This document shows, one piece after another, positions 18,043 to 29,000 of a DNA stretch of 64,000 nt. The DNA lies in assembly GCF_022347765.1 (NCBI RefSeq), contig NZ_JAKRFZ010000004.1, positions 310,001 through 374,000 of the forward strand, read 5' to 3'. Position numbers and translations under genes: made by a program. The notes beneath the pieces are model-generated. The model was not told where the DNA came from. It ran no database searches and worked only from the letters and a program-made list of their open reading frames with translations. Every line of letters begins with the position of its first letter. Position 1 is the stretch's first letter. This DNA is from Pseudoalteromonas sp. OOF1S-7 (GTDB lineage: Bacteria; Pseudomonadota; Gammaproteobacteria; Enterobacterales; Alteromonadaceae).

Positions 18043-18750
18043 CTAATTATCCACGCCTTTAAAGACAACCTCTTGTGTTTCAAGGGAGAAGGTTTTGCCA
18101 TTGTCCAACTCAATCTCGATATAAAAAGTCATACTCGCTGGATAGTCTGGCCCGGTATTCAATATCAAATTACGTGTAAACCCGGCGTTTAGCCCGCCAT
18201 TGGCCTGACCATATTGCACATACTCCTCAACCGTAAAAAACGTTTTCGTCTCGTTTTTGTAGGTGTAGTACTTATTCAGTGCATCAGCGTAAGTTACCGA
18301 GAATAGAGCATTTAGATTGCTACCAGATGGATAGGCCTGGCTAAAGTCTGTGGCTGAGGTGATCTTAATAGAGACGATGTTTTCTTCTGTTTGAGGCGGT
18401 ACGGGCGACAAAGCATAGGCTTTTGTGATCAATGAAAACGAATGAGGTATATCAAGCCAGGATGCCGTTGTAACCGACATCGTTTGCGTATCCAGACCAA
18501 AAACAATGTCCTGGTAGGTCACTTCCCCAGTACCCTGATAGGGTGTGTCTCGATTATATTCAGGGTTTTGCGTATCTTGTTCCGCCAGTCGATTGTAAAC
18601 GCGAACTTCAAATCCTTGGGTGACTATTTTGGATTTTTTCGCGCTGGGCTTAGGTGGCACATCCGGCCCGGGCGTAGTGCCATTGCTACCCGAACCGCAA
18701 CCAAGAAGCATGCCCGATAGCGCCAGTGCGCACAGTGTAAGTACCTTCAT
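18043..18750 (-). CDS. Hypothetical lipoprotein
   Basis: Unrecognised protein of 235 residues. It has a clear lipoprotein signal peptide (LSGMLLGC, lipidated Cys18) followed by a Gly/Ser/Pro-rich linker. The rest looks like a soluble beta-rich domain. The residue after the cysteine is Gly, not Asp, so outer-membrane sorting is expected. It starts at the ATG at 18750 with AAGGA upstream. It lies behind the chitin-binding protease gene on the same strand, across a 158-bp gap with an inverted repeat, so it may be separately controlled. No function can be read from the sequence. Confidence 0.75.
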   Translation of the reverse strand: MKVLTLCALALSGMLLGCGSGSNGTTPGPDVPPKPSAKKSKIVTQGFEVRVYNRLAEQDTQNPEYNRDTPYQGTGEVTYQDIVFGLDTQTMSVTTASWLDIPHSFSLITKAYALSPVPPQTEENIVSIKITSATDFSQAYPSGSNLNALFSVTYADALNKYYTYKNETKTFFTVEEYVQYGQANGGLNAGFTRNLILNTGPDYPASMTFYIEIELDNGKTFSLETQEVVFKGVDN

Positions 18751-18801
18751 TGTTTGTTATCCTTACTCTACTTCATCACCATATTCTATCTGTATGGATT
18801 T

Positions 18802-18837
18802 GGGTAACAATGGATTACGTGTTATTAAATGTTACCC
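18802..18837. promoter_or_regulatory. Inverted repeat upstream of the hypothetical lipoprotein gene
   Basis: GGGTAACA (18802-18809) and TGTTACCC (18830-18837) form perfect 8-bp arms separated by 20 bp, 52 bp before the lipoprotein ATG. It could be an operator dyad or an RNA stem in the leader; there is no T-run to make it a terminator. Confidence 0.35.
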
Positions 18838-18908
18838 TTTGCTCAGTAAAACGAACTATTCAATTGATTCGGGCCCGGGGCAAACGCAGCTCAGGCCCTT
18901 GTTGTTAG

Positions 18909-21665
18909 TTACTTGCAATCTCCTTTGTCTTTCCACACAGCCCAGCGGCTAGCATTGTCGGCCGGGTTCTGATTGCGTGTCCACCACTTAGCCTGAAACA
19001 AGCGTCCGTCGTAACTCACCTGATCGCCGGCGGTATAAACCGTATTGGCGGACCAGACTGCGACCCGACAACCGGGTGTCTGCGTTTTGACGCTTATGTT
19101 GTGCGTGGCTGAGCGAGTTTGCAGCCCACTCTTATCGCTGGCCACGGCATATATCTCATACGCACCCGCTTCGCTTAAGGTCACCGAGGCTGAGTAAGGC
19201 TTTGTATGACTGCCTGCCCCCTGTTTGCCATTAACAAAATAACGGACTTGAATCAGGTCGCCATCTTTATCAGAGGCGCTAACCTGCAGTGCGATTGGCT
19301 GCCCCGGAGCAAACTCACTGCCATTTTTGGGGCTGTTCAGGGTTACTTCTGGCGTATGGGTCTCACCAGGCGCTGCACTCACTTTAATTGTGCGTGTTGC
19401 CACCGCAGAGCGGGCATCCTTGTTATCTATGGCAACCGCACTCAGGATGTACTCTCCAGCCTGTTTCGCGTCAAAGTTAAATACATAAGGTGCCTGAATA
19501 AGCTCAGTCAGCAACTGTCCATTAACGCTAACTAATATCTGTTTAATTGTGCCATCTCTGTCGGTTGCCTTTAATGCCACCGCTACTTTGCTGCCTTCAC
19601 TCACCTCGAGGTCATTGTCTGGTGATAAGAAGGTCAGTTCAGGCACCTGGTTTGGTTGCTCCGCAGTGACACCACACTCGACGCCGCGCTGCCACACGCC
19701 CCAGGAACCTGAGTTATGCGCTGGGCTCTGGCCTCGGTTCCACCATTTGGCTGTATATTCAAAGCCATCAAAGGACGCTTTATTACCCTGGACATAGACC
19801 TGACTTTCTCTCCACTGGGGTGTCTGGCATTGCGCAGGGTCAATTAAGGTAAAGCGCACGGGCTCTGAGGTGACTGTCAGTCCTTCGTTGTCTTCTACAA
19901 TCGCGCTGATTTGATAGGTGCCGGTTTCATCGCTTTGCCAGTTTATTTCATAAGGCTCAGCGGTTAATGTCCGATATTGATCGCCGTTTACAACAAAAGT
20001 GACTTGAGCAACCTCACCATAATCATCCTTTGCATCAGCACTGAAAGTCAGCGCTGAGTGAATCTTAAAGCGACTGCCCTCGCCCGGGTTTGTTATGCTA
20101 ATTTCTGGTGCTTTATTTTCTGTACAGGCAAAGACCCCCACTTGTTTAAATGCAGCGCCAACCGCTTTAATGTCGTAACCCAGCTCCTCGGCAGCATCTG
20201 TTACCCCGCAAGCAAGCGACTCAAAATTGCCGTTGTAAACCCAGTAGTGTTTGTTGGCATGCAACATCACTTCATAGGCTTTTTTCACGCCCCAGCCGGG
20301 TGTGTTTGCCAGATGATAAAATGCTTTATTAAACACCCCAGAGCTATAGTGAACATCCAGCCCTGGGGTGTAATCATCCGCATGACCAATCGACTTGCCA
20401 TCTTTGGTTGGATCATCCATATAGCGCAGCGCTGTGCGGTTTTTGAAAATACTGGCACCAATTAACCAGTCTACTTCGCAGCTGCCATCGGCGTCTTGAT
20501 TCAAAAAGCACTCCAGTGCTTCCGATGTCATATCTGAAAACGCTTCGTTTACACCGCCGGACATACTGCTGTATACCAGCTTGGAGTTTTGTGACGTCAC
20601 ACCATGGGCAATCTCATGGGCGACCACGCCCAGTGATGTAAAGGGGTATACGCCATAACGCGACAAGTTACCGTCGCCAAACGTCACTTCCTTGCCATTC
20701 CAAAATGCATTGAGGTAATTTTCACGGTAGTGCACCCGCATCACCAAATCGCCTTCAAGCGCGCGGCTGCTGTACCAGTCATCAAACATCTCCAGCGTTG
20801 CTTTACCATAATACATGGCATCATTGAGCGGAGAATAGGCGCCATTGACTGACTTGTGTTGGTTCTCATGGCAATCAAACACAAAGGTCTCTGTATTACT
20901 GATGTCGTGTTTCATGTCGATCACGCGAATATCATCATGCGCCAGGGCACAACGACCATCGTCATGCTCTGTGGCATAAAACTTGGGCTTATCTTCGCCG
21001 TAATAATGGCGGCCGATTTTCTCATTGCCGCCGGGGCCCGTACCAATTTTGCCGTGGGTCAAGGTTTCAACATGACTCAACACCTCTGCACTATGGGCAT
21101 CAATAAAGAACTCCGGCCGGCTGGGCGCTTGCTCTGTCTCAGCAAAGAAGGTGATCATGTATGCTAACCTAAAGCCATCCTGATATGGGTAAACCACCAG
21201 TTCAATCTGCTCATCCTGAGTCATAAGAAGATCCGGGATACTGGCTTTTGCGCTGCGTAAAGCTTGCGCTTCATCAATTGACGCTACCACTGAATCCAGC
21301 TTAGGCGCCGGGACCACGGAACCACTGACACCCGTAATATTCCCCTCAGGGGCAAACCACACACTAAACAGGTTTTGCGCATCATGATGGGTGACGATTT
21401 CCCCACCATGTACCCGTATACCCTGATAATACTGGCTACGACGCAGGTGTTTGCCATCTTCGCTGCGACTATGGGTTTTAAATTCAAAGCCAGGCATAGT
21501 GCTTGCCTGACGGGACTGGAAAAAGCGCGTTGACTGCTGCAACTGTTCGATCAGCTGTGATTCCAGCTGCTTGTTACTGTGGACACTGATCGGGGCGGTG
21601 TTTGCAGTAGCGCCAAACACGCTGACTGCGGCGAGAAAAGACGCTATGGGTGATAACTTATACAT
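18909..21665 (-). CDS. Secreted M4 (thermolysin-family) metalloprotease with two chitin-binding modules
   Basis: Zinc endopeptidase of 918 residues with a signal peptide (about 1-24), a FTP/PepSY-type propeptide (to about 200), and a catalytic M4 domain (about 205-515). Zinc ligands and catalytic base are in GVVAHEIAHGVTSQ (His350, Glu351, His354), the third ligand is Glu374 in GGVNEAFSD, and the catalytic His439 is in DVHYSSG. Three Ig-like domains follow (about 520-607, 674-763, 771-862), with CBM5/12 chitin-binding modules at about 615-664 and 868-918, each with the AKWW motif. This is far longer than plain vibriolysin-type proteases. Chitin-binding proteases are known from Alteromonas and help strip protein from chitin. 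It starts 89 bp behind the chitinase gene on the same strand, so it is probably co-expressed. Confidence 0.93.
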   Translation of the reverse strand: MYKLSPIASFLAAVSVFGATANTAPISVHSNKQLESQLIEQLQQSTRFFQSRQASTMPGFEFKTHSRSEDGKHLRRSQYYQGIRVHGGEIVTHHDAQNLFSVWFAPEGNITGVSGSVVPAPKLDSVVASIDEAQALRSAKASIPDLLMTQDEQIELVVYPYQDGFRLAYMITFFAETEQAPSRPEFFIDAHSAEVLSHVETLTHGKIGTGPGGNEKIGRHYYGEDKPKFYATEHDDGRCALAHDDIRVIDMKHDISNTETFVFDCHENQHKSVNGAYSPLNDAMYYGKATLEMFDDWYSSRALEGDLVMRVHYRENYLNAFWNGKEVTFGDGNLSRYGVYPFTSLGVVAHEIAHGVTSQNSKLVYSSMSGGVNEAFSDMTSEALECFLNQDADGSCEVDWLIGASIFKNRTALRYMDDPTKDGKSIGHADDYTPGLDVHYSSGVFNKAFYHLANTPGWGVKKAYEVMLHANKHYWVYNGNFESLACGVTDAAEELGYDIKAVGAAFKQVGVFACTENKAPEISITNPGEGSRFKIHSALTFSADAKDDYGEVAQVTFVVNGDQYRTLTAEPYEINWQSDETGTYQISAIVEDNEGLTVTSEPVRFTLIDPAQCQTPQWRESQVYVQGNKASFDGFEYTAKWWNRGQSPAHNSGSWGVWQRGVECGVTAEQPNQVPELTFLSPDNDLEVSEGSKVAVALKATDRDGTIKQILVSVNGQLLTELIQAPYVFNFDAKQAGEYILSAVAIDNKDARSAVATRTIKVSAAPGETHTPEVTLNSPKNGSEFAPGQPIALQVSASDKDGDLIQVRYFVNGKQGAGSHTKPYSASVTLSEAGAYEIYAVASDKSGLQTRSATHNISVKTQTPGCRVAVWSANTVYTAGDQVSYDGRLFQAKWWTRNQNPADNASRWAVWKDKGDCK

Positions 21666-21754
21666 GATTTTACTCTTATTGTTCGTTGTTTTTATTTATC
21701 TGTTAGAAGCGCGTCCCTGCGCTGTTTAGGGGTTATCCGTAAGCGTGCGTTAAT

Positions 21755-24397
21755 TTATAGCTTGCGCCAGACACCATTGCTGCCAGGCGACTGACCTCGG
21801 GTCCACCAGCGCGCCTGCCAGGTTTCACCGTTATGCATAACCTTATCACCGCCGGTATAAACCAGGTCACTGCGCCATGCACGCACTTTGCCATCGTCTG
21901 GAATGATCTCCTGCCACACACCACCATTGGCAGGCAGCGCGCCCCTTGTCCACCAGCGAGCGCGATATTCAACGCCTTTGTAAAACACCTTGTCGCCGCC
22001 TACATACACTTTATTGGCATCCCAGGTGGTGTTGCCGTCACCTGGAGTCGGCTCAGGTGTGTCAGCCAGATTTTTCACGGTAACGTTAAACTGACGCTGC
22101 ACTTCATGAACGCCATCGCTGACGGTCACAGTGCCGGTCACAGTCTGTGTTTTCTCCACTTCAGAGGCGTTCAGAGTGACAGATGCGCCCTGGCCGCTGA
22201 TGGTATGACCCGGCACATGCCAACGATAACTCAGTGTTTTACCTTCCGGATCAGTGGCGCCCACAGTCAGCGTTTTGCTGGCCTTTTCATCCAGGCTAAT
22301 ACTCGCTATGTCTCCAACAACGGGGGCTTTATTTTCAACCACCGGCGCTTTTACCAGTACTTTGACTTGTCGCTGTACCTGGTTCACCCCATCGGAAACC
22401 TGCAAGTTAACCGTATACACCGCATCCTGAGTGACATTCGGCGCCGTTACGATAACGCTGTCATCCTCGCTTTGCAGATTCAGTTGAGCATCACCTGACC
22501 AGCGATAGGTCAGAGCTTGACCTTCGGGGTCGCGTGCATCGGCAGTCAGAATATAAATGTCACCCGCCGCCAGCGTCAGGTTAGTTGGCATAGTGACTAC
22601 TGGTGCTTTGTTCACGGGCACCGGCTCAGTCGCTTTCCCTGCCAATCCTTCGTGCATCGCATTGAGAATATCACCGTTATCGGCATCAATTTCCCAGGCG
22701 AACAAACCACCCAGATTATGCTCACGGACATATTGCCCCTTGGCTCTGACTGAACGCGGGCTGTCATAGGTCACCAGCGTGCCGGTATCGCGATTCCACA
22801 CATAGGCTGCTTCGGCGGTGGTGTCATAACCCACTTCAAAGCCATTAATGCCCTGCTCACCACTGCCAATCATGTGCGCCTTTAGACCTTTATAGTCAAT
22901 GACACCGGCTTCCCAAACGCCCTGTGACATGCTGCCTCGTAACTTACCATTGGCCGGTGCCGTCATCGGGTTATCTGCAATTTGGGCATTGTTCGGATAA
23001 ACACCTTCCCAGCCACGACCGTACATGGCTGCACCGACGACCAGCTTTTCGCTGGGAACGCCTTGCTTGAGTAATAACTGAATTGCATTATCCAGGGTAT
23101 AAGCAGGGCCTTTTCTTGCCTCCCCTTGCTCATCAACACCCGTGCCCCGGCATTCATCTGAACTCAGATGTGAACCACAGTAAATGCCCGTCTGATGGCC
23201 TGTTTCGTTGTTCCAGCCACCGTAAAAGTCATAGGTCATGGCAAAGATGTAATCCATGTACTGCGCAGCATCGCGATAATCAACATCTTCGATTTTGTCC
23301 CAGCCGGTACCAATGGCCGACGTTAATTCGTATTCACGACCGGTTTGAATTTCCAGCTCGTCCAACATCTCTCTGAGCTCTTTCATCAGTAATACATAGG
23401 TTTCGCCATCCGTGCTGGCACCCAAATCAGGGTGAGCACCATCACCACCGGGGAACTCCCAGTCAATGTCCACACCATCATAGAATTTCCAGGTCGTCAG
23501 GAACTCGCGCATTGACTTTACAAAGGTGTCGCGGTTTGCCTTGTCCGTGAAATCAAAGAAGGGATCGGATAAAGTCCAGCCCCCTACCGAAGGTAAGATC
23601 TTCAGATCCGGGTTACGCTGTTTAAGCGCCATTAATTGCGCATAGGTGCCACGAATTGGATCTTTACTGCTGATCCCAGGCAGTGCCTTTTGCACCGCAG
23701 CCCAGGGGTCATGGATCACCACTTCATAATCTTCAGAGCTGCCACACGCCAGCTTTAACGCGCGCAGACTATTGCCATTTTCAATTTCTGCCAGCGAGTC
23801 ATTCGGACCACAAATAGGAATAAAGCCATATAAAAGGTGGGTCAGGTTATCCGCCGGGATTTGGGTCACATCAAAGCTTCGGCCGTATATGCCCCACTCG
23901 ACAAAATAAGCACCCACCACGGTATTGGGGTCAGTGTCATACTTTTTGTTATTGGGATTGACGTTCAGCTTGAGTGGTTCCAGGTGCCCGCCATCGGTAT
24001 CCGCAATTACGATGGGCTTACTGGCAGAGGTGGCGCAGCCCGACGCATCACACAATGCAATGCGCAATTCATGCCGCCCTGATTTATGATAGGGGAAGCG
24101 GATCACCCCACTGGTGGTACCTTTCGCCAGCGGCCCTTCATTAACCACCTCGTCATCAAAGTACACTTTGTAACTGTCACCCCCTTTTCCCGACCAGGCA
24201 TTCCATTCGATAGCGATATCCACTACCTCTTTGGCCTGGATCAGCTGTTTGTAGGAGCCTCTGCCATATATGTTCACATCAACAAAGGAGTAGTTTTGTG
24301 GTTTCCAGTTGATGCTCGGGGTTGATGGTGCAGCGACTGCTGTCGCTACCGATAAAGCTGACGCGACCGCAGCCGCACTGATCAAATAGTTAAACAT
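21755..24397 (-). CDS. chiA: GH18 chitinase, ChiA type
   Basis: Secreted chitinase of 880 residues from the ATG at 24397 (GAGG upstream; longer in-frame starts run into the preceding gene). Order: signal peptide (1-23), ChiN-like fibronectin fold (about 24-135), GH18 barrel (about 155-590) with the catalytic motif DGVDIDWEFPGG at 307-318, whose acid Glu314 matches Glu315 of Serratia ChiA. The SVGGW strand, AMTYDFYGGWN and a FAWEIDADNGD segment fit the ChiA family. Two PKD/cadherin-like domains follow, then two CBM5/12 modules (about 790-880) with ARWWTRG motifs. It hydrolyses chitin, ChiA types mostly processively. It lies 19 bp behind the LPMO gene, so the two are one transcript. Confidence 0.95.
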   Translation of the reverse strand: MFNYLISAAAVASALSVATAVAAPSTPSINWKPQNYSFVDVNIYGRGSYKQLIQAKEVVDIAIEWNAWSGKGGDSYKVYFDDEVVNEGPLAKGTTSGVIRFPYHKSGRHELRIALCDASGCATSASKPIVIADTDGGHLEPLKLNVNPNNKKYDTDPNTVVGAYFVEWGIYGRSFDVTQIPADNLTHLLYGFIPICGPNDSLAEIENGNSLRALKLACGSSEDYEVVIHDPWAAVQKALPGISSKDPIRGTYAQLMALKQRNPDLKILPSVGGWTLSDPFFDFTDKANRDTFVKSMREFLTTWKFYDGVDIDWEFPGGDGAHPDLGASTDGETYVLLMKELREMLDELEIQTGREYELTSAIGTGWDKIEDVDYRDAAQYMDYIFAMTYDFYGGWNNETGHQTGIYCGSHLSSDECRGTGVDEQGEARKGPAYTLDNAIQLLLKQGVPSEKLVVGAAMYGRGWEGVYPNNAQIADNPMTAPANGKLRGSMSQGVWEAGVIDYKGLKAHMIGSGEQGINGFEVGYDTTAEAAYVWNRDTGTLVTYDSPRSVRAKGQYVREHNLGGLFAWEIDADNGDILNAMHEGLAGKATEPVPVNKAPVVTMPTNLTLAAGDIYILTADARDPEGQALTYRWSGDAQLNLQSEDDSVIVTAPNVTQDAVYTVNLQVSDGVNQVQRQVKVLVKAPVVENKAPVVGDIASISLDEKASKTLTVGATDPEGKTLSYRWHVPGHTISGQGASVTLNASEVEKTQTVTGTVTVSDGVHEVQRQFNVTVKNLADTPEPTPGDGNTTWDANKVYVGGDKVFYKGVEYRARWWTRGALPANGGVWQEIIPDDGKVRAWRSDLVYTGGDKVMHNGETWQARWWTRGQSPGSNGVWRKL

Positions 24398-24416
24398 GTT
24401 TTTTCCTCGTTCGTTG

Positions 24417-26006
24417 TTATAGTTTTTGCCACACGCTGTGCTTGCCAGGTTGCTGGCCTCGGGTCCACCAGCGGGCCTGATAACGTTGACCCTGGTAACG
24501 CACAACGGCACCACCGGTATAAGCCACGGAGGCTTGCCATTGGTCCTTTGGTTCAGAAGGTGATGCTATGCGCTCCCAGGCATGGCTATTGTCCGGGCGC
24601 TGTCCGCGAACCCACCATTTGGCGCGATATTGACTGCCGTTAAAGCTGACAATGTCTCCGCCGGTATAGACCTTATCCGCCTGCCAGGTATCACTATCGG
24701 GGGGCGTCGGGGTGTCATTTTGGTTGGTCACGGCAATGACCACATTGACTGAGGTGCTAAGTTGCCCGTCGGAAACCGTAACTTTGCCGCTAAATTGCGT
24801 GTCTTTATCTACCTGTGGGGCCGTGACTGTAATGGTTGCGCCGTCGCCGGTGTAACTGATCTGGGCAGGCAACTGCCAGTCGAAATCCAGTCTGCTTTGC
24901 TGGTCATCAAAGGCATGCACATGCAAATGTGCGCTTTGTCCTTCTTGCACCGTCAATACGGCCGGGGTATGCACTGTGGGTGGTGTATTCACGGGCCTGG
25001 CAACCACACTAAGATTAAAGGTATGCGCCTGATCGCTCACAAAAACCTGATTGCCCGCCAGGTTCGTTGCATCAAAGTGAATATTGCCGTGCGCATCCTG
25101 CACCCCAATTCGGATCAGTGCAGCGAATGCTTCATTGAGCTGAGTCGCAAAATACGCTGGCCAGTCGGCAAGGCGTTGCTCAGAAATGGTGAGTTTTTCC
25201 TGAATAAGTTCTTTGCCGTTGCCGTCGAACGCCCGCAGCCAGACCGTATCGCCTATATTGACCGTCTGCCCCTGACGCAGATAATACCCTGCGCTGTGCC
25301 AGCTTTGTGGCGGTTGGGGTTCAGCGTCTCTGATGAGCGTAATATCACTACAGTTATAAAAACCTTCTCCGACTACATCATCCCGTTGCCAGCGACTGTA
25401 CAGGACAGCATCGCCCGAAAACTTGTCAGGAATGGCCACAGTCATCTCGTAGTAACGTTTACCGTCGGGTGCCATAAAAAAGTCGACATTGCCATGGCTT
25501 TGCACCAGCTCCAGATCAGCCCAGCTGAGCGCTTTGTTTTCAAAATCAACGCCCGGCTTGGTCAAATAGAACTGCCAAAAGCTCGGGTTGTGTGGCGTTG
25601 TGGCGCGATAACGGATTTTGATTTGCCCCTGACCATCGACCGTCACAGGGGTTTTCTGCCAGTCTTTTGAGGGTAAACCCATGCCGGCTTTATTTTTATC
25701 GCCGGCATGGCATAAAGTCCCATCGGGAATATTCGCCTCAACCGCGCTTTGATCGTTAAACTCTGCTGTATTGGCAGCGAATTCATGCTTCTGGATAAAC
25801 TGTACATGGCCGGATTTCAAAAATGCGGCACGGCAGGCTGCATTGGGGATTTTGGAACCATCTTTTGGCCACCAAAACCCGCCCTGCTCCTGACAAATCG
25901 CCTGACGGGCCTTGGGAAAGTCCATATAGCCATGCGCTAATGCCTGATTTGCAGCAGCAAAGCTTATCCCCACGGCGAGAGCCGATAGGGTTTTATTATA
26001 TTTCAT
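24417..26006 (-). CDS. AA10 lytic polysaccharide monooxygenase, GbpA-like, chitin-active
   Basis: Secreted copper enzyme that oxidatively cleaves crystalline chitin. It has 529 residues. The signal peptide ends QALA before His25 (HGYMDFPKARQ), which becomes the N-terminal residue of the copper histidine brace. The second brace histidine is His139 in ATTPHNPSFWQFYLTK, and the axial Phe is probably Phe216 in GEGFYNCSD. A GbpA domain-2-like region (about 235-335), one Ig/PKD-like domain (about 340-435) and two C-terminal CBM5/12 modules follow. Vibrio GbpA is similar, but with a different C-terminal build. The gene lies between two chitinase genes with gaps of 48 and 19 bp. Gene names vary in this genus, so I give no symbol. 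Confidence 0.94.
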   Translation of the reverse strand: MKYNKTLSALAVGISFAAANQALAHGYMDFPKARQAICQEQGGFWWPKDGSKIPNAACRAAFLKSGHVQFIQKHEFAANTAEFNDQSAVEANIPDGTLCHAGDKNKAGMGLPSKDWQKTPVTVDGQGQIKIRYRATTPHNPSFWQFYLTKPGVDFENKALSWADLELVQSHGNVDFFMAPDGKRYYEMTVAIPDKFSGDAVLYSRWQRDDVVGEGFYNCSDITLIRDAEPQPPQSWHSAGYYLRQGQTVNIGDTVWLRAFDGNGKELIQEKLTISEQRLADWPAYFATQLNEAFAALIRIGVQDAHGNIHFDATNLAGNQVFVSDQAHTFNLSVVARPVNTPPTVHTPAVLTVQEGQSAHLHVHAFDDQQSRLDFDWQLPAQISYTGDGATITVTAPQVDKDTQFSGKVTVSDGQLSTSVNVVIAVTNQNDTPTPPDSDTWQADKVYTGGDIVSFNGSQYRAKWWVRGQRPDNSHAWERIASPSEPKDQWQASVAYTGGAVVRYQGQRYQARWWTRGQQPGKHSVWQKL

Positions 26007-26054
26007 AGGGTTATCTCCTGCGGTGGCAGCTATGCCACCGCTATTTATTGAGGA

Positions 26055-29000
26055 TTACAGCGAGCAAACCTGCTGCCAGGCACCACCATTGGACGGTGTA
26101 GCATTGGTCCACCACTTTGCTTTGTAGACGTAACCGTTGTGGATCAGCATATCGCCACCGAGCGCATGGCTTGGTGTACCGGCCCAGTTGGTGCGCGGCC
26201 ACTGTGGGTAATGATTGATATTACTCAGCTCAACTCCCTCGCACAGCGTGCCGGATGGAGGGTTACCACCAGAGGTGTCGTCCGACTTTTTCGCTACAGG
26301 CAACTGAGGATATTCGCTACTGAAGGCGTATTGTTTGCCGTTTTTTTCGATAACAAAGTTAACGGGTCCCGTGATCGGCATGTAATACATCACCTGGGCA
26401 TTCACGGTCTCTCCCGGCTTGAATGACTGCAGCTGGCCACCCCACTCGTTTTTCAGGGTAATTGAGAAACGATGGAATGCGTTGTCAAAGCCACCTATGT
26501 TGTTACCACGTACATTGCTGGCATCATGCTCTACTTTCATGCCCAGCTTTTTACGGGCATTCCAGTTGGACTTGAAAATCGCAGAGGTTGAGACAGGTAC
26601 ATTGAAGCTGATGGTTGCCCCGCTCAGGTCCAGCTCCGAGTGGTTAGTGAACGCGAATGTGGGTCTGATCGGGTAGTTCTGATCGCCAACTGGGAAGTTT
26701 TTGGCGTTAAAGCGAATATCAACCGCTGACTCAGGCACAACAAATTCTGCATCACCTTGTGCCGTTGCGTAGTCTGTGCCACTTTGATTGAAGGTGTTGT
26801 AAGCAAGGCTGGTCATGGTTGACCCCATGAAGTACTCACCTTTATCCGCATGGTAGTCAAAGTCGCCGGCCAGCTCCCAGAACATCACGCCACCCAGGCC
26901 TTTTTCAACCACATAATTGAGCTTAGTCTGCATGGATTCGGTATCTTCCATCGACAGGAAGACTTTTTTCTGCGCATTGTACAGCCAGGGCGCGACAGCG
27001 ATGTCATCGTAATGCCGCACATAGTCACCCCGCAGCACATCATCCGGATCTGTAGCAGGCGTCAAGCCATAGCCAGCCAGATAACTCGGATTAATACCAT
27101 GTTGCAGATTTTTTGCATGCCATAAGGGGTTCGACCCCGCAGCGACTTCCTGACCATTTTCAATGTCATGCCAGAGGTTGTCGATGCCAATGGCGCCGTT
27201 GCCACATTTGTTTTTCTCGCCAATCCCCGTTCCTTTCGGGCAGGCGTTTTGGTCTGGCAGAGGTGCTCTACCCCAGAGGCCGTTTTCACCGCCACGTACA
27301 TCTTTAAAGCCTCGGGTGTAATAAGGGATACCTATGTTGATCCGCCCCGCAGGCAATGCGCCTCTGAAATAATTCACGGCCCAGTCTGTGTTTAGATAGC
27401 CAATTCCCCCAAACTCTCTGGTACCATAGACATTCCAGGTTTTCAGCTCGGTGTCTTTACCCGTGTCATACAAAGGCGCGTTATGGCCGACATGGTCATT
27501 CCAGGCGCCGTGCAGGTCGTAACTCATGATGTTCACAAAGTCGAGATATTGCGCGGTCTGGAACGTTTCCATACCTCTGAGTAAGTAGCCCGAAGAAGGA
27601 GACGCTATGGTCAGCATATAGTGCTTACCATCCTGCTCGCCTGCTTTATCCAGTGCTTCACGCAGGGACTTCATCAGCACCTGATAAGACTGATTCAGGC
27701 CAGCGCGGCGTTGGTTGCTGATCTCGAAATCCTCAGGATGGCCCGAGTCTTTCATCGAGGACGGGTATTCGTAGTCAATGTCCAGACCATCAAACCCGTA
27801 CTGACGTAAGAAGGCCACAGAGCTGGCAACAAAGGCATTTATTCCGTCATGATTAACACTGCCATCGGCGTGGGTGGTCATAGTGTAAAACCCGCCACTG
27901 TTGACGCGCTTACCGGTTTCATCGAAGTAACCGCCCGTCTCAGCCCAGCCGCCAACAGAGATCATGGTTTTGACGTGTGGATACTGCTTTTTGTAACGAT
28001 TTAATAAGTTAAAGTGACCGGTATAGGGCAGACTTGGATCCATTTCGGCGCCTGCCTTGCCTGGCCAGGTCATATTGGTTGCCGCATTGCCCTGTGCTTT
28101 CGGGTCGCCAATACTTAGCTCATTCTGGCTATTTACATGGGCAAAGGCATAGTTAATGTGGGTGATCTTGTCCCATGGAATATCATTGACCAGATAGCTT
28201 GGCTGATTATTTTTACCATGACGCCAGCTGGTAAAATAACCAATCACACGCCGTGGATGATCTGCCCCCATTTTCTCCCGACCTTCGCTATCGTAGACAT
28301 CACAATAAGCACTGGTTACGCCTGGTGTACGATATAGTCCGGCAGGCAAACAATCCAGCTGACTGGTTTTATCGTCACCAGGCGCTTTCACAATGAAAGT
28401 ACGCGTTATTGTTTCTGACACCAGGCCATGCTCGTCCGTTGCCTGCAAAGTAAACTCATGACGCCCGGCAAAGGCTGCCGACCAGTTATAATGCGCTTCA
28501 GTCAGATCTGTGCGCTTCACCTCTTTGCCATTGTGTGTCAACGCCTGCGTTATGCGATCATTTTCTTTATCATGACTTCGCAGCGTCAGGCGAACCTGAC
28601 TGCCCACTTCAAGCTCACTGGGCAACTCGGCTGTCAGGCGTGCAACCGGCGCGGTGTTTTTATCTTCAGGCGGTAACGCGTTCACCACGACTGTCCGCCT
28701 GGTCGATACGGATTTTGCCCCGTCGTCATCAATGGCCACCGCATGAAACAGGTGTTCCCCTGCGCGTGCTTTCCAGTTAAGTACATAGGGGGCTTCATCC
28801 AGCACTTTGACCAGGGTGTCATTGTGATAAGCCAAAACCTGCTTGATCACACCATCACTGTCACTCGCTTCAAAAACGAACTGGATCTGTTCGCCTTCGC
28901 TTACATTTATCTCATCCTGCGGCTGAGCGATATCAATAACCGGTGACTGATTGGGTAGCTCAGTGCCACGACATTCACCCAGCTTGCGCCATTCCTGCCA

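Noticed and set aside
24398..24514. Longer N-terminus for the ChiA-type chitinase
   Set aside because: The extension is the out-of-frame reading of the LPMO chitin-binding module, and the start at 24397 gives a proper signal peptide and ribosome site.
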